From positions 717,501 through 781,500 of the forward strand of contig JAPDOI010000010.1 in assembly GCA_029168955.1 (NCBI GenBank): a DNA stretch of 64,000 bases, written 5' to 3'. The DNA is from Aplectana chamaeleonis (taxonomy: Eukaryota > Nematoda > Chromadorea > Rhabditida > Cosmocercidae). Shown here piece after piece: positions 35,147 through 46,064 of this stretch. The notes under the pieces are model-generated. The model was given only the letters and a program-made list of their open reading frames with translations, was not told the DNA's origin and did not search any database. Numbering within the stretch: position 1 is the first letter of the stretch; each line of letters opens with the position of its first letter. Position numbers and translations under genes: made by a program.

Positions 35147-35912
35147 GGGGTCACATACACTATTCTTGGCGCTCGGCGCATCCCCGGTTGGTGTGGCACC
35201 CAACCGGGGATGCGCCGAGCGCCAAGAATAGTGTGTGTGACCCCACTGGGAGTGCGCCGAGCGCCGGGAAAAGTGTGTGGCACCCAACCGGAAGTGCGCC
35301 GAGCGCCACGAAGAGTGTGTGTGACCCAACTGGGAGTGCGCCGAGCGCCGAGAAAAGTGTGTGGCACCCAACCGGGAGTGTGCCGAGTGCCGAGAAAAGT
35401 GTGTGTGACCCAACTGGGAGTGCGCCGAGCGCCGGTAAAAGTGTGTGGCACTCAACCGGGAGTGCGCCGAGCGCCAAGAAAAGTGTGTTGGACCCAACTG
35501 GGAGTGCGCCGAGAAAAGTGTGTGGCACCCAACCGGGAGTGCGCCGAGCGCCAAGAAAAGTGTGTGTGACCCAACAGGCAAAGCGCCGAGCGTCGAGAAA
35601 AGTGTGTGGCACCCAACCGGGAGTGCGCCGAGCGCCAGAAAAAGTGTGTGTGACCCAACTGGGAGTGCGCCAAGCGCAGGGAAAAGTGTGTGGGGCCCAA
35701 ATGGGAGTGCGCCGAGCGCCGAGAAAAGTGTTTGGGACCCAACTGGGAGTGAGCCGAGCGCCAAGAAAAGTGTGTGTGACCCAACTGGGGGTGCGCCGAG
35801 CGCCAAGAAAAGTGTGTGTGACCCAACTGGGAGTGCGCCGAGCGCAGGGAAAAGTGTGTGGGACCCACTTGTGAGGGCGCCGAGCGCCGAGAAAAGTGTG
35901 TGGGACCAGATT
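35147..35912 (+). repeat. 42-bp satellite, block C
   Basis: About 17 monomers of the type GGGAGTGCGCCGAGCGCCAA followed by AAAGTGTGTG are in the same subfamily as block A but in opposite orientation. The block starts with a head-to-head hairpin (35147-35243, arms of about 47 bp). The long open frames on both strands are artefacts of the 42-bp period. Confidence 0.95.
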
Positions 35913-36504
35913 TGATTTTCAAACCTGATGAGACTACAAATGTTACAGTAATTTTTAAATGTTTCACCTATGGTATGGTTTCCCAAGTCTTCAACTGTAT
36001 AATGCCCGCTACCTACCTTATACTAATTAAAGCTAGAGACCTGAAAGTAATTGCTCTGATTGACTTGCATGAAGTTTTTTGACTGTTAGATCCACATCAC
36101 CCAGGAAGCCAAGCCTAAGTGAAGGGCGGAGTCCACCTTGAAGTTGGTGTTCCGGAAGGCTTCGGTGAGGCTGCCTCCAAGGGAATGACGGGCCCTTTTT
36201 TTCGAACGAACCAGTGTTACCGAGAGCGTGCAGAGCAGATTCCAACCACGCTACTCTACACACCACATCAGCAACAAGGCCTATTTTCAGTAGGAGGTAT
36301 GGCCCTTTTTTAATGTGAGTGTTGATTGTTGCACGATTTTATACCAACCCATAACATGCAAGACAAAAAAAACCAACGAATAAAAAATAAAGAAGGGCAG
36401 ATTTAGTGGAGAAAGGGAAGCTCAAATGCACAGGTAAATCATACCGTATCTCACCACTGAACCCAAAGATAAAGCATTATATTAGTAAATTTGTTTCTAC
36501 TTTC
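35913..36504. other. Non-coding region
   Basis: No gene is supported. A short stretch at 36020-36090 reads VIALIDLHEVF in one frame, faintly like motif A of a reverse transcriptase, but it is too short to call. Confidence 0.35.
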
Positions 36505-36802
36505 AAGCTTATCTCGCACAGATGAGTCCGGGAGGAGCAAGCGGCGGAGCGGTAATGACGAAATGGAAGTGATAAGGGGATTTAAACACGATAACTACGA
36601 TAAGCTCCACTTCGACCGACTCATGTGAGGGAAAAAAGCCACATGCCTTGATGAAGCTTACCTCGCCCAGACGAGTTCGAAAGAAGCAAGCAGCGGGGAG
36701 ATCGCTCATGACAAAATTCAAAGGATAAGGAGATTTCAGTATGAGAAGTGCAATCAGCTCTACTTCAAACAGACAAAAATGAGGGAGAAAAGCTATATAA
36801 TA
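36505..36802 (+). repeat. Tandem duplication, 149-bp unit
   Basis: AAGCTTATCTCGCACAGATG at 36505 and AAGCTTACCTCGCCCAGACG at 36654 begin two diverged direct copies that stay parallel to about 36800 (ATAAGGGGATTT against ATAAGGAGATTT). Confidence 0.8.
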
Positions 36803-36842
36803 CATTCAAAGCATCTTGAATTTATCCAAGTTACTCTAATAG

Positions 36843-37160
36843 TCAACTATATATCATGAATGAAAGATGAACTAGGCGCAGTTGAGGTGCATCTAGAGAA
36901 AGTTGACGCGCATTTGGACTGTTGAATGGAACCAGTTTGACGTCATCCCTATGCATTAGGCCACTAACTGACAAAGAAATGATTTCTGGAAGATCACTCT
37001 TATACATTATGAACATCAGAGAGCCTAGGCAGGTGCCCTTAAACGCACCTGAAAAGGTCTTAAACGATTCAATAATATGCAGTAGATCATTTCTTATTGT
37101 CTCTGTTTGGACAGAAAACATATCGAAAATTTCAGTAAGAAGCCTGCGATACCAAAAGCT
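36843..37160 (-). pseudogene. LINE reverse transcriptase fragment
   Basis: The minus-strand frame reads GAFKGTCLGSLMFIMYKSDLP, matching the block before the catalytic site of CR1/Jockey-type reverse transcriptases, then HRDDVKLVPF where these enzymes have the tyrosine-x-Asp-Asp box. The two aspartates remain; the aromatic residue before them is lost. Only about 90 codons survive, with no endonuclease or other RT motifs nearby, so this is a remnant. Confidence 0.65.
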
Positions 37161-38261
37161 TTAAGTTTGGATTGGTCCAAAACAATTGTAAAGAACGCGA
37201 ATCAATAGCCTTACAAGAGACCAACCCGATCACAAAATGGAGTTTTGAAAAACGGTTTTTCGGGGGTTGTAGAAGAGATGAAGAGAAGCGATTTGAGATT
37301 TTGAAATTTCACTCAGTCTTACGGGCAGATCAAAAACGATCAAGAAAGGATAGAAGTCAGACCGCTGATTGGGAGGATATAGCACAAATGTGACCTAAAC
37401 AGAGGCCTTGAAATCATCTGAAAAGGTTCTTCAAAAAGTTTGAAGAGGAGATCTAGCTAGGTTCTTAAGTTATGGCTTTTTTATTGATCCCCTAAACAAT
37501 TCTTTTGCATGCAGACCCCCGTTCATTGCAATGAGATAGTATGGGGTGTGCTATCGTTACGCAATGGCTCAGCCGCTTAGGCGTCAGCCTACGAATTGGG
37601 ATCATTACTGCATTGTGGGTGACAATATTGATATTTCTATGTGTTCACCCTACTTATTTTGAGTTTTAACACTGTCCCTTGCTTTTATACCTCTTTTCTT
37701 ATATCGCAGAGGTAACGTGATATGAACGGAGAACGTCTCACATCTATATTAGAAATTGTGGAAATTCTCAGGTTTTAGTATTTGCCAGAATAACAAATGA
37801 GCGCCCTGACTCCTCCCCCACGTATTTTACAGAAAAACCGTCCTCACATCGGTGAAACACATTAGGGGATTCGTTGCCATATAAAACCCTGGAAAAAGTT
37901 AGGACAAAATAAAACCTCCTCAACTTGCCCCTTGATCAATGACTAACACTTTTTCCATCAGAAGTAACTGTTATAAACAGAAGTAGGTTCACCGAAACTA
38001 CAAAATCCAAAGAAGCGAACTTAAAGGCATCGTACGCGCAGAAAACCGTATATTGTTTTTTCATGTTTTTGTGTAGCTTGGCCTCTCTACTGAACAAAAA
38101 TGCCGAAGGGCCCATGAAAAACCTTCATTCGTAAAGAAAATTCGGTCGGAACACATTGTATATATGGATTTGAATTTCGCGCCAAAATCATCTTTTTCAA
38201 GTTTTTCTGTTTTTGGAGGCGTCGCCAATGTCATTTTCGTTACCAGTGTGGTCTAACGGGC
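37161..38261. other. Non-coding region
   Basis: No gene is supported; there is no repeat structure beyond short AT-rich runs. Confidence 0.4.
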
Positions 38262-38752
38262 TTAAAGGCAGTGTTCACGATAAGAATCGTTTTTCTGCTT
38301 TTTTGCCTATCTTGCAGACGGTCCCACGCTGATTCCAATGATGTTTTTGGAATCGTACAAGACCTTCTAGGAGCGGAGTTATGGTCCCTTAAAAATTGAG
38401 CTAAGGAAACGTTGGACGAGTTGTCCGAGGCTTGTAACTTCCGTCTTTTGCAGCCGATGTATGCGAGCTGACCTGAGTACAGAGAGAAGTTCGGAATAGA
38501 GGGAAGAACGGGGTTATTGATCGGAAACCATTGCTCATCTCGCAATCTCGAGCATTCATTTGTTCACGTCGGTGGGCGTGGAAAGTGCATCTGGGGTGTG
38601 AAAAGCTGATGGGTGTCCAAATTCGGGTCCGTAGGGGACCGTTCCGAGCTCATTTTTCTTAGTTTTTTCAACGTTAGGGTTGCGTTAGACCCCGTAGCTG
38701 CCGATCTCCACCAAAAAATCCGACATGGTTTTTATCGTGGACACTGCCTTAA
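38262..38752 (+). mobile_element. TTAA-flanked MITE family A, copy 3
   Basis: This 491-bp element has TTAAAGGCAGTGTTCACGAT and GTGGACACTGCCTTAA ends. Its right TTAA is shared with the start of a family H end fragment (AAGGCAGCATACACGCTCGT). The phrase TACCAGTGTGGTCTAACGGGC precedes it and recurs, with one change, at 38945-38965. Confidence 0.85.
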
Positions 38753-39533
38753 AAGGCAGCATACACGCTCGTAAACGTGGTTGGTTTTCTGCATGTGGAG
38801 TTCGTGCCGTTACTATTTTTCATGTTGTCTTACGGCCGCACCAACATTCTAGGAAAAAGTGCTAGATGACTGGTGAGAATTGGTGGCGGATCTTCAACTT
38901 GACGCCTTCCAACCTTATTGCCCAAAGTTATGAAGCGCCAAAGTTTACCAGTGTGGTCTACCGGGCTTAATTATGAAACTGAGCCTGAAAATGATAATTT
39001 AATCAGCCTGGCCATTCCGGATTTATTGTACTTTTCTGGAACCGTTTTGGACGCAGAATTCAAGAATGCACTTCGCAGCTTCACTAAAAATAGTAAACCA
39101 CTCTGAGAAAAGTTGTAGGCGTTTTTCAAAGCTTCGCGGCAAGGTACAGGCTATATAATTTCACAAATTCGCATGGTTCCTACGCGTGCTGGTGCGGAGA
39201 GGAGGTTAGAGACAGTGAGAGAGCGGAGAGCAGACGGAGGCTGAGACGTCGCACGCCCCGCTCTTACCTCGAATGATGTGAATTGCAACGTTCTATAGAG
39301 GGTAAGGGTACCCATCAGGGAATTTTCAAGGTAATTTGAAAAATCAAGATTTGGCTCGGAACTTGTGTCAGGTTGTTCAATAGGTTTTGACATTTGATAA
39401 GAGAGGGTGTTGCTACTAGCGCAATTTTTTTCGTTTTGTTGGTACCCTCTTCATACAAACGTATGTGAAGTTTCCTCTCAATCTGTCAACTCATTCTTTG
39501 TTTACAAGCCATTTAGTGTCGCCGCGTCACAGC
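38753..39533. other. Family H end fragment and non-coding region
   Basis: Positions 38753-38790 carry one terminus of family H. The remainder holds no supported gene. Confidence 0.4.
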
Positions 39534-41490
39534 AATGGAAAAATTGAATATCGTGCTGTGATGAAATTTTTGTTTTTGGAAGGTGTAGCTCCAAAAGACA
39601 TTCACGAACGAATGTTAAAAGTGTATAATGAATTACGTTGATTTCGGTATCACGGGTTTGCGTACGTGCAGTTTAAAACCAAATCAGGTGAGCGCTTCGC
39701 GCTCACCACAATTGTTCACCTACAATTATAACAGTAGAAAGATGGGTTGCCGAATTTAAACGTGGTCGTGCAAGCCTTGAAGACGATCCACATGAAGGAC
39801 GTCCAAAGAGCGCATCAACATCAGAAATCATAGCCAAAATACAGGATATGGCTTTGGAAGATCGTCGATTGACTGAGGTGGATTTAGTAGAGGCTCTACA
39901 CATCTCATTATGCAGTGCGAGCCAAATTTTAAGTGAAATTCTGGGTTTTAGAAAGCTGTGTGCAGCAATGAGTGCCGCATTCGCTAACACTGGAACAAAA
40001 ACACATTCGAATGCGACTTTCTCAGCAACATTTGGAGCGTTTTAAAACGGATACAGTGGATTTTGTGCGTCGATTCATCACGATGGATGAGACTTGGGTC
40101 TATCACCATGATGCTAAATCAAAACAAGAGGCTAAAGTGTGGGGTGAACCTGGTTGTTCGGCTTCGAAACGAGTTTTTGTCCGGAAATCGGCCAAGAACG
40201 TTGTCGCATCAGTTTTTTGGGGTGCGAAAGGATTTTTTCGTTTGTGGATTCCTTGCAAACTGGTAAAATAATAAATTCTGAATATTATTGCAACCTTTTG
40301 AACCAGTTGAAGGAAAAAAATTCGTGAAAAAAGACCTGGTTTGCAGAAGATAATTATCCTTTTTCATCAGAACAATGCACCGTGTCACAAGAGCATTTTG
40401 ACAATCTCAGACTCTGCGGGGGGGGGGGGGGGGGAAGCGCCGGACAATAGAACCCGTTTTCGACTTGGGGGAGCGACATCGCAGGCCTCCCTCGAGGGGG
40501 GCTCTAGGGGAGGCCCCTGCTCTCCTCCGGCGCTTGCCCCCCCATCCGGGAGGATGAGAGGGAAAAGATGGGAAGAAGTCGTAGAAGGTAGTTCACGACA
40601 ATAGAGGCCAGAGAAGGCATAGTAGGCCACGTCAATAAGTAAATTTAAAAATTTTCAAAAACCAGTAAGTCGATCTTGTTATAAAATCATTCAGGGTGTC
40701 TGTAAGTTGAGAGCAACGAGTTTACATTGGTTTCGTTCCTACCCTTAGACCAGTGTATACGACCTGCAAGTTTTGTCCCGATTTGACGTGATTGCTCCTG
40801 TGATCTTTCACGTGCTCAACCGGTATGAAAGGCGCCTCACCTCATAGAGAACCGCATTCGGTCCCACAGGGCCGGCCCTTGACGGGGACTTCAAGTCCCT
40901 GTCAGGAAAGGATATTTTTGGAGGAGAGCGGCGACGCTTTCCGGGGGTGGGTAGGGTGCCTTGACTGCTCCGGGACCTTGCCGTCACTGCTGTGGGGCCG
41001 TGACATCAGTGCTCCGGGTGAGTTACGGGGGGGAGCTTCAGGGCAGTGCCAGGGGGCTTCAAGGCAGTCACAGGGGGCTTCAGGGCAGTGACGGGGGCTT
41101 CAGGGCAGTGACGGGGGCCCGATCAAGCCAAATTGTCACTTCGGTGGTAGCCCCCCCCCCTCGATTGGGGGGGGAGTGGCAAGCGCCGGTGCCCGGGGGG
41201 GTGCCGGCGGGGAGGGCTGCGCTAGCCCCCTCCCGGGTATGGGGTAGCTAAAATCCATGAATCAAAGTTCGAATTGTTGGAGCATCTACCGTATTCACCA
41301 GATTTAGTCCCCAGCGACTTCCCAGAACTCAAAAAGTTTATGCGTGGCTAGCTTTTTCCATCAAATGAGGAGGTCATAACGGCTGTTGAAGCGTATTTTG
41401 CAGGCCTTCCGGATTCTCAGTTAGGGATGGGATCCACAGATTGGAGGATCGTTCGAGCAAGTGTATTAATATTCAGGGAGATTATACTGA
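39534..41490 (+). pseudogene. mariner-family transposase pseudogene, interrupted by a GC-rich insert
   Basis: Pieces in several frames follow mariner transposase order: MKFLFLEGVAPKDIHERML (39560), WVAEFKRGRASLEDDPHEGR (39747), LTLEQKHIRMRLSQQHLERF, TMDETWVYHH (first catalytic Asp), FHQNNAPCHKS (40364), then YSPDLVPSDF and AVEAYFAGLPDSQ after 41270. The enzyme cuts and pastes DNA using a DD34D triad. At the second position HQNNAPCH has Asn where active mariners have Asp, so the copy is inactive as well as frameshifted. About 120 bp of unrelated sequence sits at 39607-39727, and about 845 bp of GC-rich sequence at 40401-41246 splits the gene between CHKSIL and the third-Asp block. It abuts the Helitron remnant at 41500. 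Confidence 0.9.
40401..41246. mobile_element. GC-rich insert in the mariner pseudogene
   Basis: The insert begins with CTCAGACTCTGC and a run of 18 or more Gs. It contains several C/G homopolymers and degenerate repeats of GGGGGCTTCAGGGCAGTGAC (41030-41110), and ends CCGGGTATGGGG. Base composition is strikingly different from the flanks. No terminal repeats or target duplication could be fixed, and no gene is seen. Confidence 0.6.
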
Positions 41491-41499
41491 ATAATAAAG

Positions 41500-43142
41500 T
41501 GAATTTTGAACAATACGCGATACAGTGATATGCCAGTTCATTATACTTTCGACGCTGCACTTCGAGAGTGGAAAACACTATTGCGAGGACATAATGAAAT
41601 CGGGCGTATGTATACAGTTAAGGGTCTTTCACAGTCTGCCCGACGAAGCCGTCCGGCATTTTACTATAAAAGGGGACCGCGGCGTCAGTGCACCCTGTAC
41701 TGCGGTGTCGGCCGACCGACGTCTCAGTGCAATGAAATCATTGACACGACGTCGGATCAAGTTATGACGGGTTAGAATGAATTGTTTTCGCCTTACATTT
41801 TGTACTGAAGAGTGGGAACTGACGGTTGTTCACCGCAGCTTCCCTCGCACTGCGGCTCACTTTCAACGTGCTGAACGGCGTCGTTCGGCAGACTGTGAAA
41901 GGGGCTTTAGTCCTAAGGAGAAGGAACGATCAGCACTTCGTATACTACTATTGAGCGTGAGGTTTTTAAATGCCTACAGTCTTATTGTAAATGCAACATT
42001 GTGTAATTCCACCACAGGTTACCGTTGCTGAGTCTTTTAATAACCTAAGAGAAGTTGAAGACGAAAACGGCAGCATAGTGCGACATGCCAGAATCAAGGA
42101 TGCTGCTAAATCCCGTGGTCTACTTCAAGATGACACTGAGTTCCTCCGTGCTCTACAAGATGCCGCGATATTTCAAATGCCGAAACAGCTCCGCACCATG
42201 TTTGCCTATATGATAGCTTACTGCGAAACGCATGATATCGAGGTAAATACTTCTAGTTTTTTTTTCTCTCACATCTATTATTGCAATCTGAAGTGAGCAG
42301 CTTGAGCGCCTCTGGCAACAGATGAAGGCAGCACTAAGTGAAGACCACTCACTGTCTGAAGAGGAAGCTGAAGCTCAAGCCTACGATGACATATCTCATA
42401 GGCTACAACAACATCGTATTCAACTTCACACACTCATTCCTCCACCTCAAATGAATTTTGATGCTTCCATCGACGACCTACATATGAGTTCACAGGAGAA
42501 AGCCCCAGAGGGACAGCGCCTTTATTCGACTCTAAACGAGCAGCAGAAATTCTTTGCCGACAATGTTCTCCGTGCCGTGAATGATGCCACTGCTCCACGT
42601 TTAATGTATTTCGACGGTTCAGGAGGTTCGGGCAAGACCTACGTGTATGATACCGTATATCATATTCCAACTGGAATGGGAAAGAAGGTAAAATTTTTCT
42701 GATGAAATCCAAAACAGAATTAACTTTAATCTTCTGCTTGGGTACTCTGTACGGCCTAGACAGGGATAGCTAGCAATCTACTTCCCGAATGACGAACATC
42801 GGTGTCGGTATTCCAGCTAAATATTCATGATATATGTTCATCATCGCGAATGAGTACCCAATCAAGTGAGGGTCGTACCCTCAATGCCACTGATGTTATC
42901 ATATGGGATGAGGCGTCCATGATTCCAAAGAAGGCACTTGAGACGGTCGATGCACTCCTGCAGGATGTAACCAACTGTTGCAATCTGCCCTTCGGCGGGA
43001 AAAACGTCACCCATGGTGGAGACTTCCGTCAGGTACGTCGCTCGATTCACTGTTCCTTTTCATGTTCAATATGGTTGTTCTAGATATTGCCATTGTGAAG
43101 AAAGGTTCACGGGCTCAGCAAGTTGGGGGATTGCATCAAAAA
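41500..43142 (+). pseudogene. Helitron Rep/helicase, helicase N-terminal part (broken)
   Basis: Helitrons move by rolling-circle replication with a fused Rep nuclease and PIF1-like helicase. Here the pieces are MPVHYTFDAALREWK and HNEIGRMYTV (41530-41620), KERSALRILLLSV (41930), VAESFNNLREVEDENG (42012), then the helicase: LNEQQKFFADN, GSGGSGKTYVY (Walker A, about 42620), TGIASNLLP (42750), WDEASMIPK (Walker B, about 42905) and GGDFRQ (motif III, 43015). Short GT-AG introns separate some pieces (for example 42242-42299). In-frame TAG before TGIAS, TGA after LLPE, and about 250 bp of foreign sequence at 41628-41880 show decay. The Rep nuclease is not present upstream; mariner occupies that place. 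The gene is cut at 43142 by a hAT MITE and a foldback element and resumes at 51165. Confidence 0.85.
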
Positions 43143-43150
43143 GTGACTAC

Positions 43151-44355
43151 CAGGGCTGTGCGCTATAACGTTAACGAGTTAACGCATTAACGGGTTAACG
43201 CGGTTTATTTTGGAAAGTTAACGATTAACGCTCAACGAAAAAGTCCTAGAATCACGTTAATTTGAGTTCGGTAACTGCAGTGGAATCAGGGCACTGATTG
43301 AACTGCTTCAATGGCAGATTTAAAACACGGGGCCGTGCACGTCGCGTCGGCTTGCGGCGCGGTAAGTTTTCGGTTGCTCTGAAATATATCGCTGACCTTA
43401 TTGTGTCCCATTCCATTGCCTATCTATTTTTATTATTTCTCCCCAATATCGAAAAATTCCAATTCGTATTCCAAAATAAAATTGTGAGGCCTGATCTACC
43501 TCTCTACGGTTGAGTAAGCTATCAAATGAGGGTTGGGAGCGGAGACTCAAGGCAACACACTTTCTAACAAGCGGCACACGCTCTGTATGCAGTGCACCAC
43601 GCGGCACGATGTGTTGATCTAATCCACAGCTCAAAATGCGTGGCTGCCTTCTCATCATTGCGGCGCGCCTTACAGCGCGGATCGACGCCGCCGCGAGCTG
43701 TAGATTCGATCAACAGGCCCGCGGCGCACACTCCACAAGAAGCGCCTCTCAAGTTCTACCACGTGTCGCACGTTCTACACAAAGCGCTACTGACTTTCTA
43801 GGACGTGACGCACGCCTATTTTTCTCAACGTCCTGCTGATGCCATCTGAGCGCTCATCCACTTTCCACGACGTCCTGACGTCGTCATCCGAAGCCCTGCC
43901 TTCTTTCCATGACTTGCTGCTGACGTCATCTGAAGCCCTACCTACTTTCCATGACATCATCTGAAGACCCACCCATTTTCCACGAAGTCCTGATCGCATC
44001 ATCTGGAGCCCCACCCATTTTCCACGACGTCATAATGACGTCATATGGAGCCCCACCCGCCTTCCTCGGCGTCCAGACGTCATCTGGAGCCCTAGCTATT
44101 TCCCACGAAGCCGTGCCTACGGCTTCTGGAGCCCTTCTGCTTTTTACGGCGTCCTGTTGACGTCATTAGAAGGTGTATGTTATTTCTCTGGGACCTCTGT
44201 TGATTGATTTTCGTTGTGGTCAAGTAATGTTTTGAAAATTTTTAACGAAGTGCAAAATTAACGTGTTAACGCATTAACGGGTTAACGCGGTTTTTTCTCG
44301 AAAATTAACGATTAACGCTTAACGAAAAAATATTTTTCATTAACGCACACCCCTG
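43151..44355. mobile_element. hAT-type MITE with 8-bp target duplication
   Basis: Termini CAGGGCTGTGCGC and GCGCACACCCCTG-like (GCACACCCCTG) are inverse and of hAT type. The flanks are GTGACTAC (43143-43150) and GTGGCTAC (44356-44363), an 8-bp duplication with one mismatch. Subterminal GTTAACG repeats occur at both ends. The interior has a degenerate minisatellite of roughly 42-bp units (TTTCCACGACGTC, GGAGCCCCACC) at 43845-44165. There is no transposase. Length is 1205 bp. Confidence 0.9.
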
Positions 44356-45300
44356 GTGGCTACAATACCGCCCGCGACTTTGGGAAAAACGGCATTTTCG
44401 GCGCTTTTTTCCGCCGCAAACCGCCGCTTTGTCATAACTTCGTTAAAAGTGGTCCGTTTGGGTTGCTAGGAGCATATTTAGAATCAGTATCGAGAGCTCT
44501 TCATTTTGAGCTCACACATGTCTTACCCTGCAAACAAGGCATATAGGGTTAACAGAATCAACCGAATGTAAGAAAACTAAAGCTAGATATCAAACTTGAC
44601 TCCATATCGACCGTAAAGATAAAAGACGAATTATAAAGTAGTATGTGAGATCAATTTATGGAGGTGCCGAAATTGAAAATTAATGTTTTTTAGTCGTTTC
44701 CTCGCCCCTGCAGACACAGTCATCGTCCTTCGCTCGCGCCCAAATTGCTCGCGATCTAAATTAAGCTCTGTGTAGACTCTTCTAAAACAGAAACAACCTG
44801 TCTGAAGGCATTTCCCGCCTAGCGCCACCTCGGTGAATTTGGCTTTGAAAAACGTCCCAGACCACTGATGTCACATTCTCAGCTCAAACAAGAACAATCG
44901 ACCTGAGACTCAGCCTAACACTTTACTTTCTGATCCTTATTCGAATGAACACTGCGGCCGCCCAATCCGGAAAACTCGATTTTTCATAACCCTAAGAACC
45001 GACAGCGCTTTTTAGCCGTTTTGTCGCTGCGGCTACACCCTCATCGTCTCCAGCTAGGGCGTAAAAGTACGGGATTTCAACTGCGCTCAGGACAGACTCC
45101 CTTAAAACAGAAACAACAAGTCTGGAGGCATTTCCCGCTCAGCGGCATCCCGGTGACTTTGACTGAAAACGACTCCACAAGTCTTTTCAATCTGTAGGAG
45201 CTTCTGACAACGCCTTATCCATTTCTCGACTGAAATCGCCCTCATCTCAGATTTGAAATTTTTTGTCTTTGGAACTCAGCACGGCGTAGCGGTGCAGTAA

Positions 45301-46064
45301 GGCCATTGGTATACTTCAGCGACAGCCGGTCGCCGGCGACGGACTCTTCGTCGCCGCATTGAATTCCGCGCGCTTTTGCGGACTGATATTTCCGCACACG
45401 CACATCTGCACAGCAAACAAAAAAATCGTTCATGGTCACGCCATCACAGTTTATGTGGGATTTCGTGACAATTTCAATTGTTTTCACATTCTGTCACAAT
45501 ATGATCATCATTATAGTAGTTTTAACCATCCCTGTTTTTAGTTGGTAGCTGGGGAAGCGGAAAATTTAGTTTCAAAGAAGAGGCAAAATACGTCGGCTTG
45601 GGATTTAATCCATACATTCGACAGCCTAGACAAATGTATAAATAAATAGAACGATTCATGAATAATTGAATGGAATAATGACAGCACATAAATACCCAAT
45701 TGAAAAAAAAACTGCAGGTAAACAACTAAACCGAAACGTAAAAAACTATAATGTCTTTTGATGTCACTATACTGTCCATGATATGCCAAAATTACATAAA
45801 AACAGCATGAAATAGATGAATATATGGAGTCCAGGGGAGCCAGCGACAGCCCGTCGCTGTGCGCAGCACAGCGACGGGCCGTCGCTGCGGCGACGGAGTG
45901 TACCAGGGTTACGTCAGTGAAAACTATAACACCCCTCAGCGACCTGTTCCAGCGACGGGCGCACGCAAACTGATCCCTGCCATAGCGCCGGTGCCGGTCC
46001 CGACACGATGAGTGATAGTTGTCGAAACCTGTCGCTGCAGCGACAGGGAGGTATACCAATGGCC
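45301..46064. mobile_element. PIF/Harbinger-like MITE with TAA target duplication
   Basis: The ends GGCCATTGGTATAC and GTATACCAATGGCC are a perfect 14-bp inverted repeat, flanked on both sides by TAA (45298-45300 and 46065-46067). A three-base TWA duplication is characteristic of PIF/Harbinger elements. CAGCGACAG-type palindromes fill the subterminal parts (notably 45838-45895). It is 764 bp long and non-coding. Confidence 0.85.

Noticed and set aside
31482..35986. Many 60 to 400-codon repetitive frames on both strands
   Set aside because: Same 42-bp period effect; identical frames recur every 39 monomers and have no start or splice context.
36020..36090. Reverse-transcriptase motif A (IDLHEVF)
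   Set aside because: It is too short, is followed at once by a stop, and has no neighbouring RT motifs in the same orientation.
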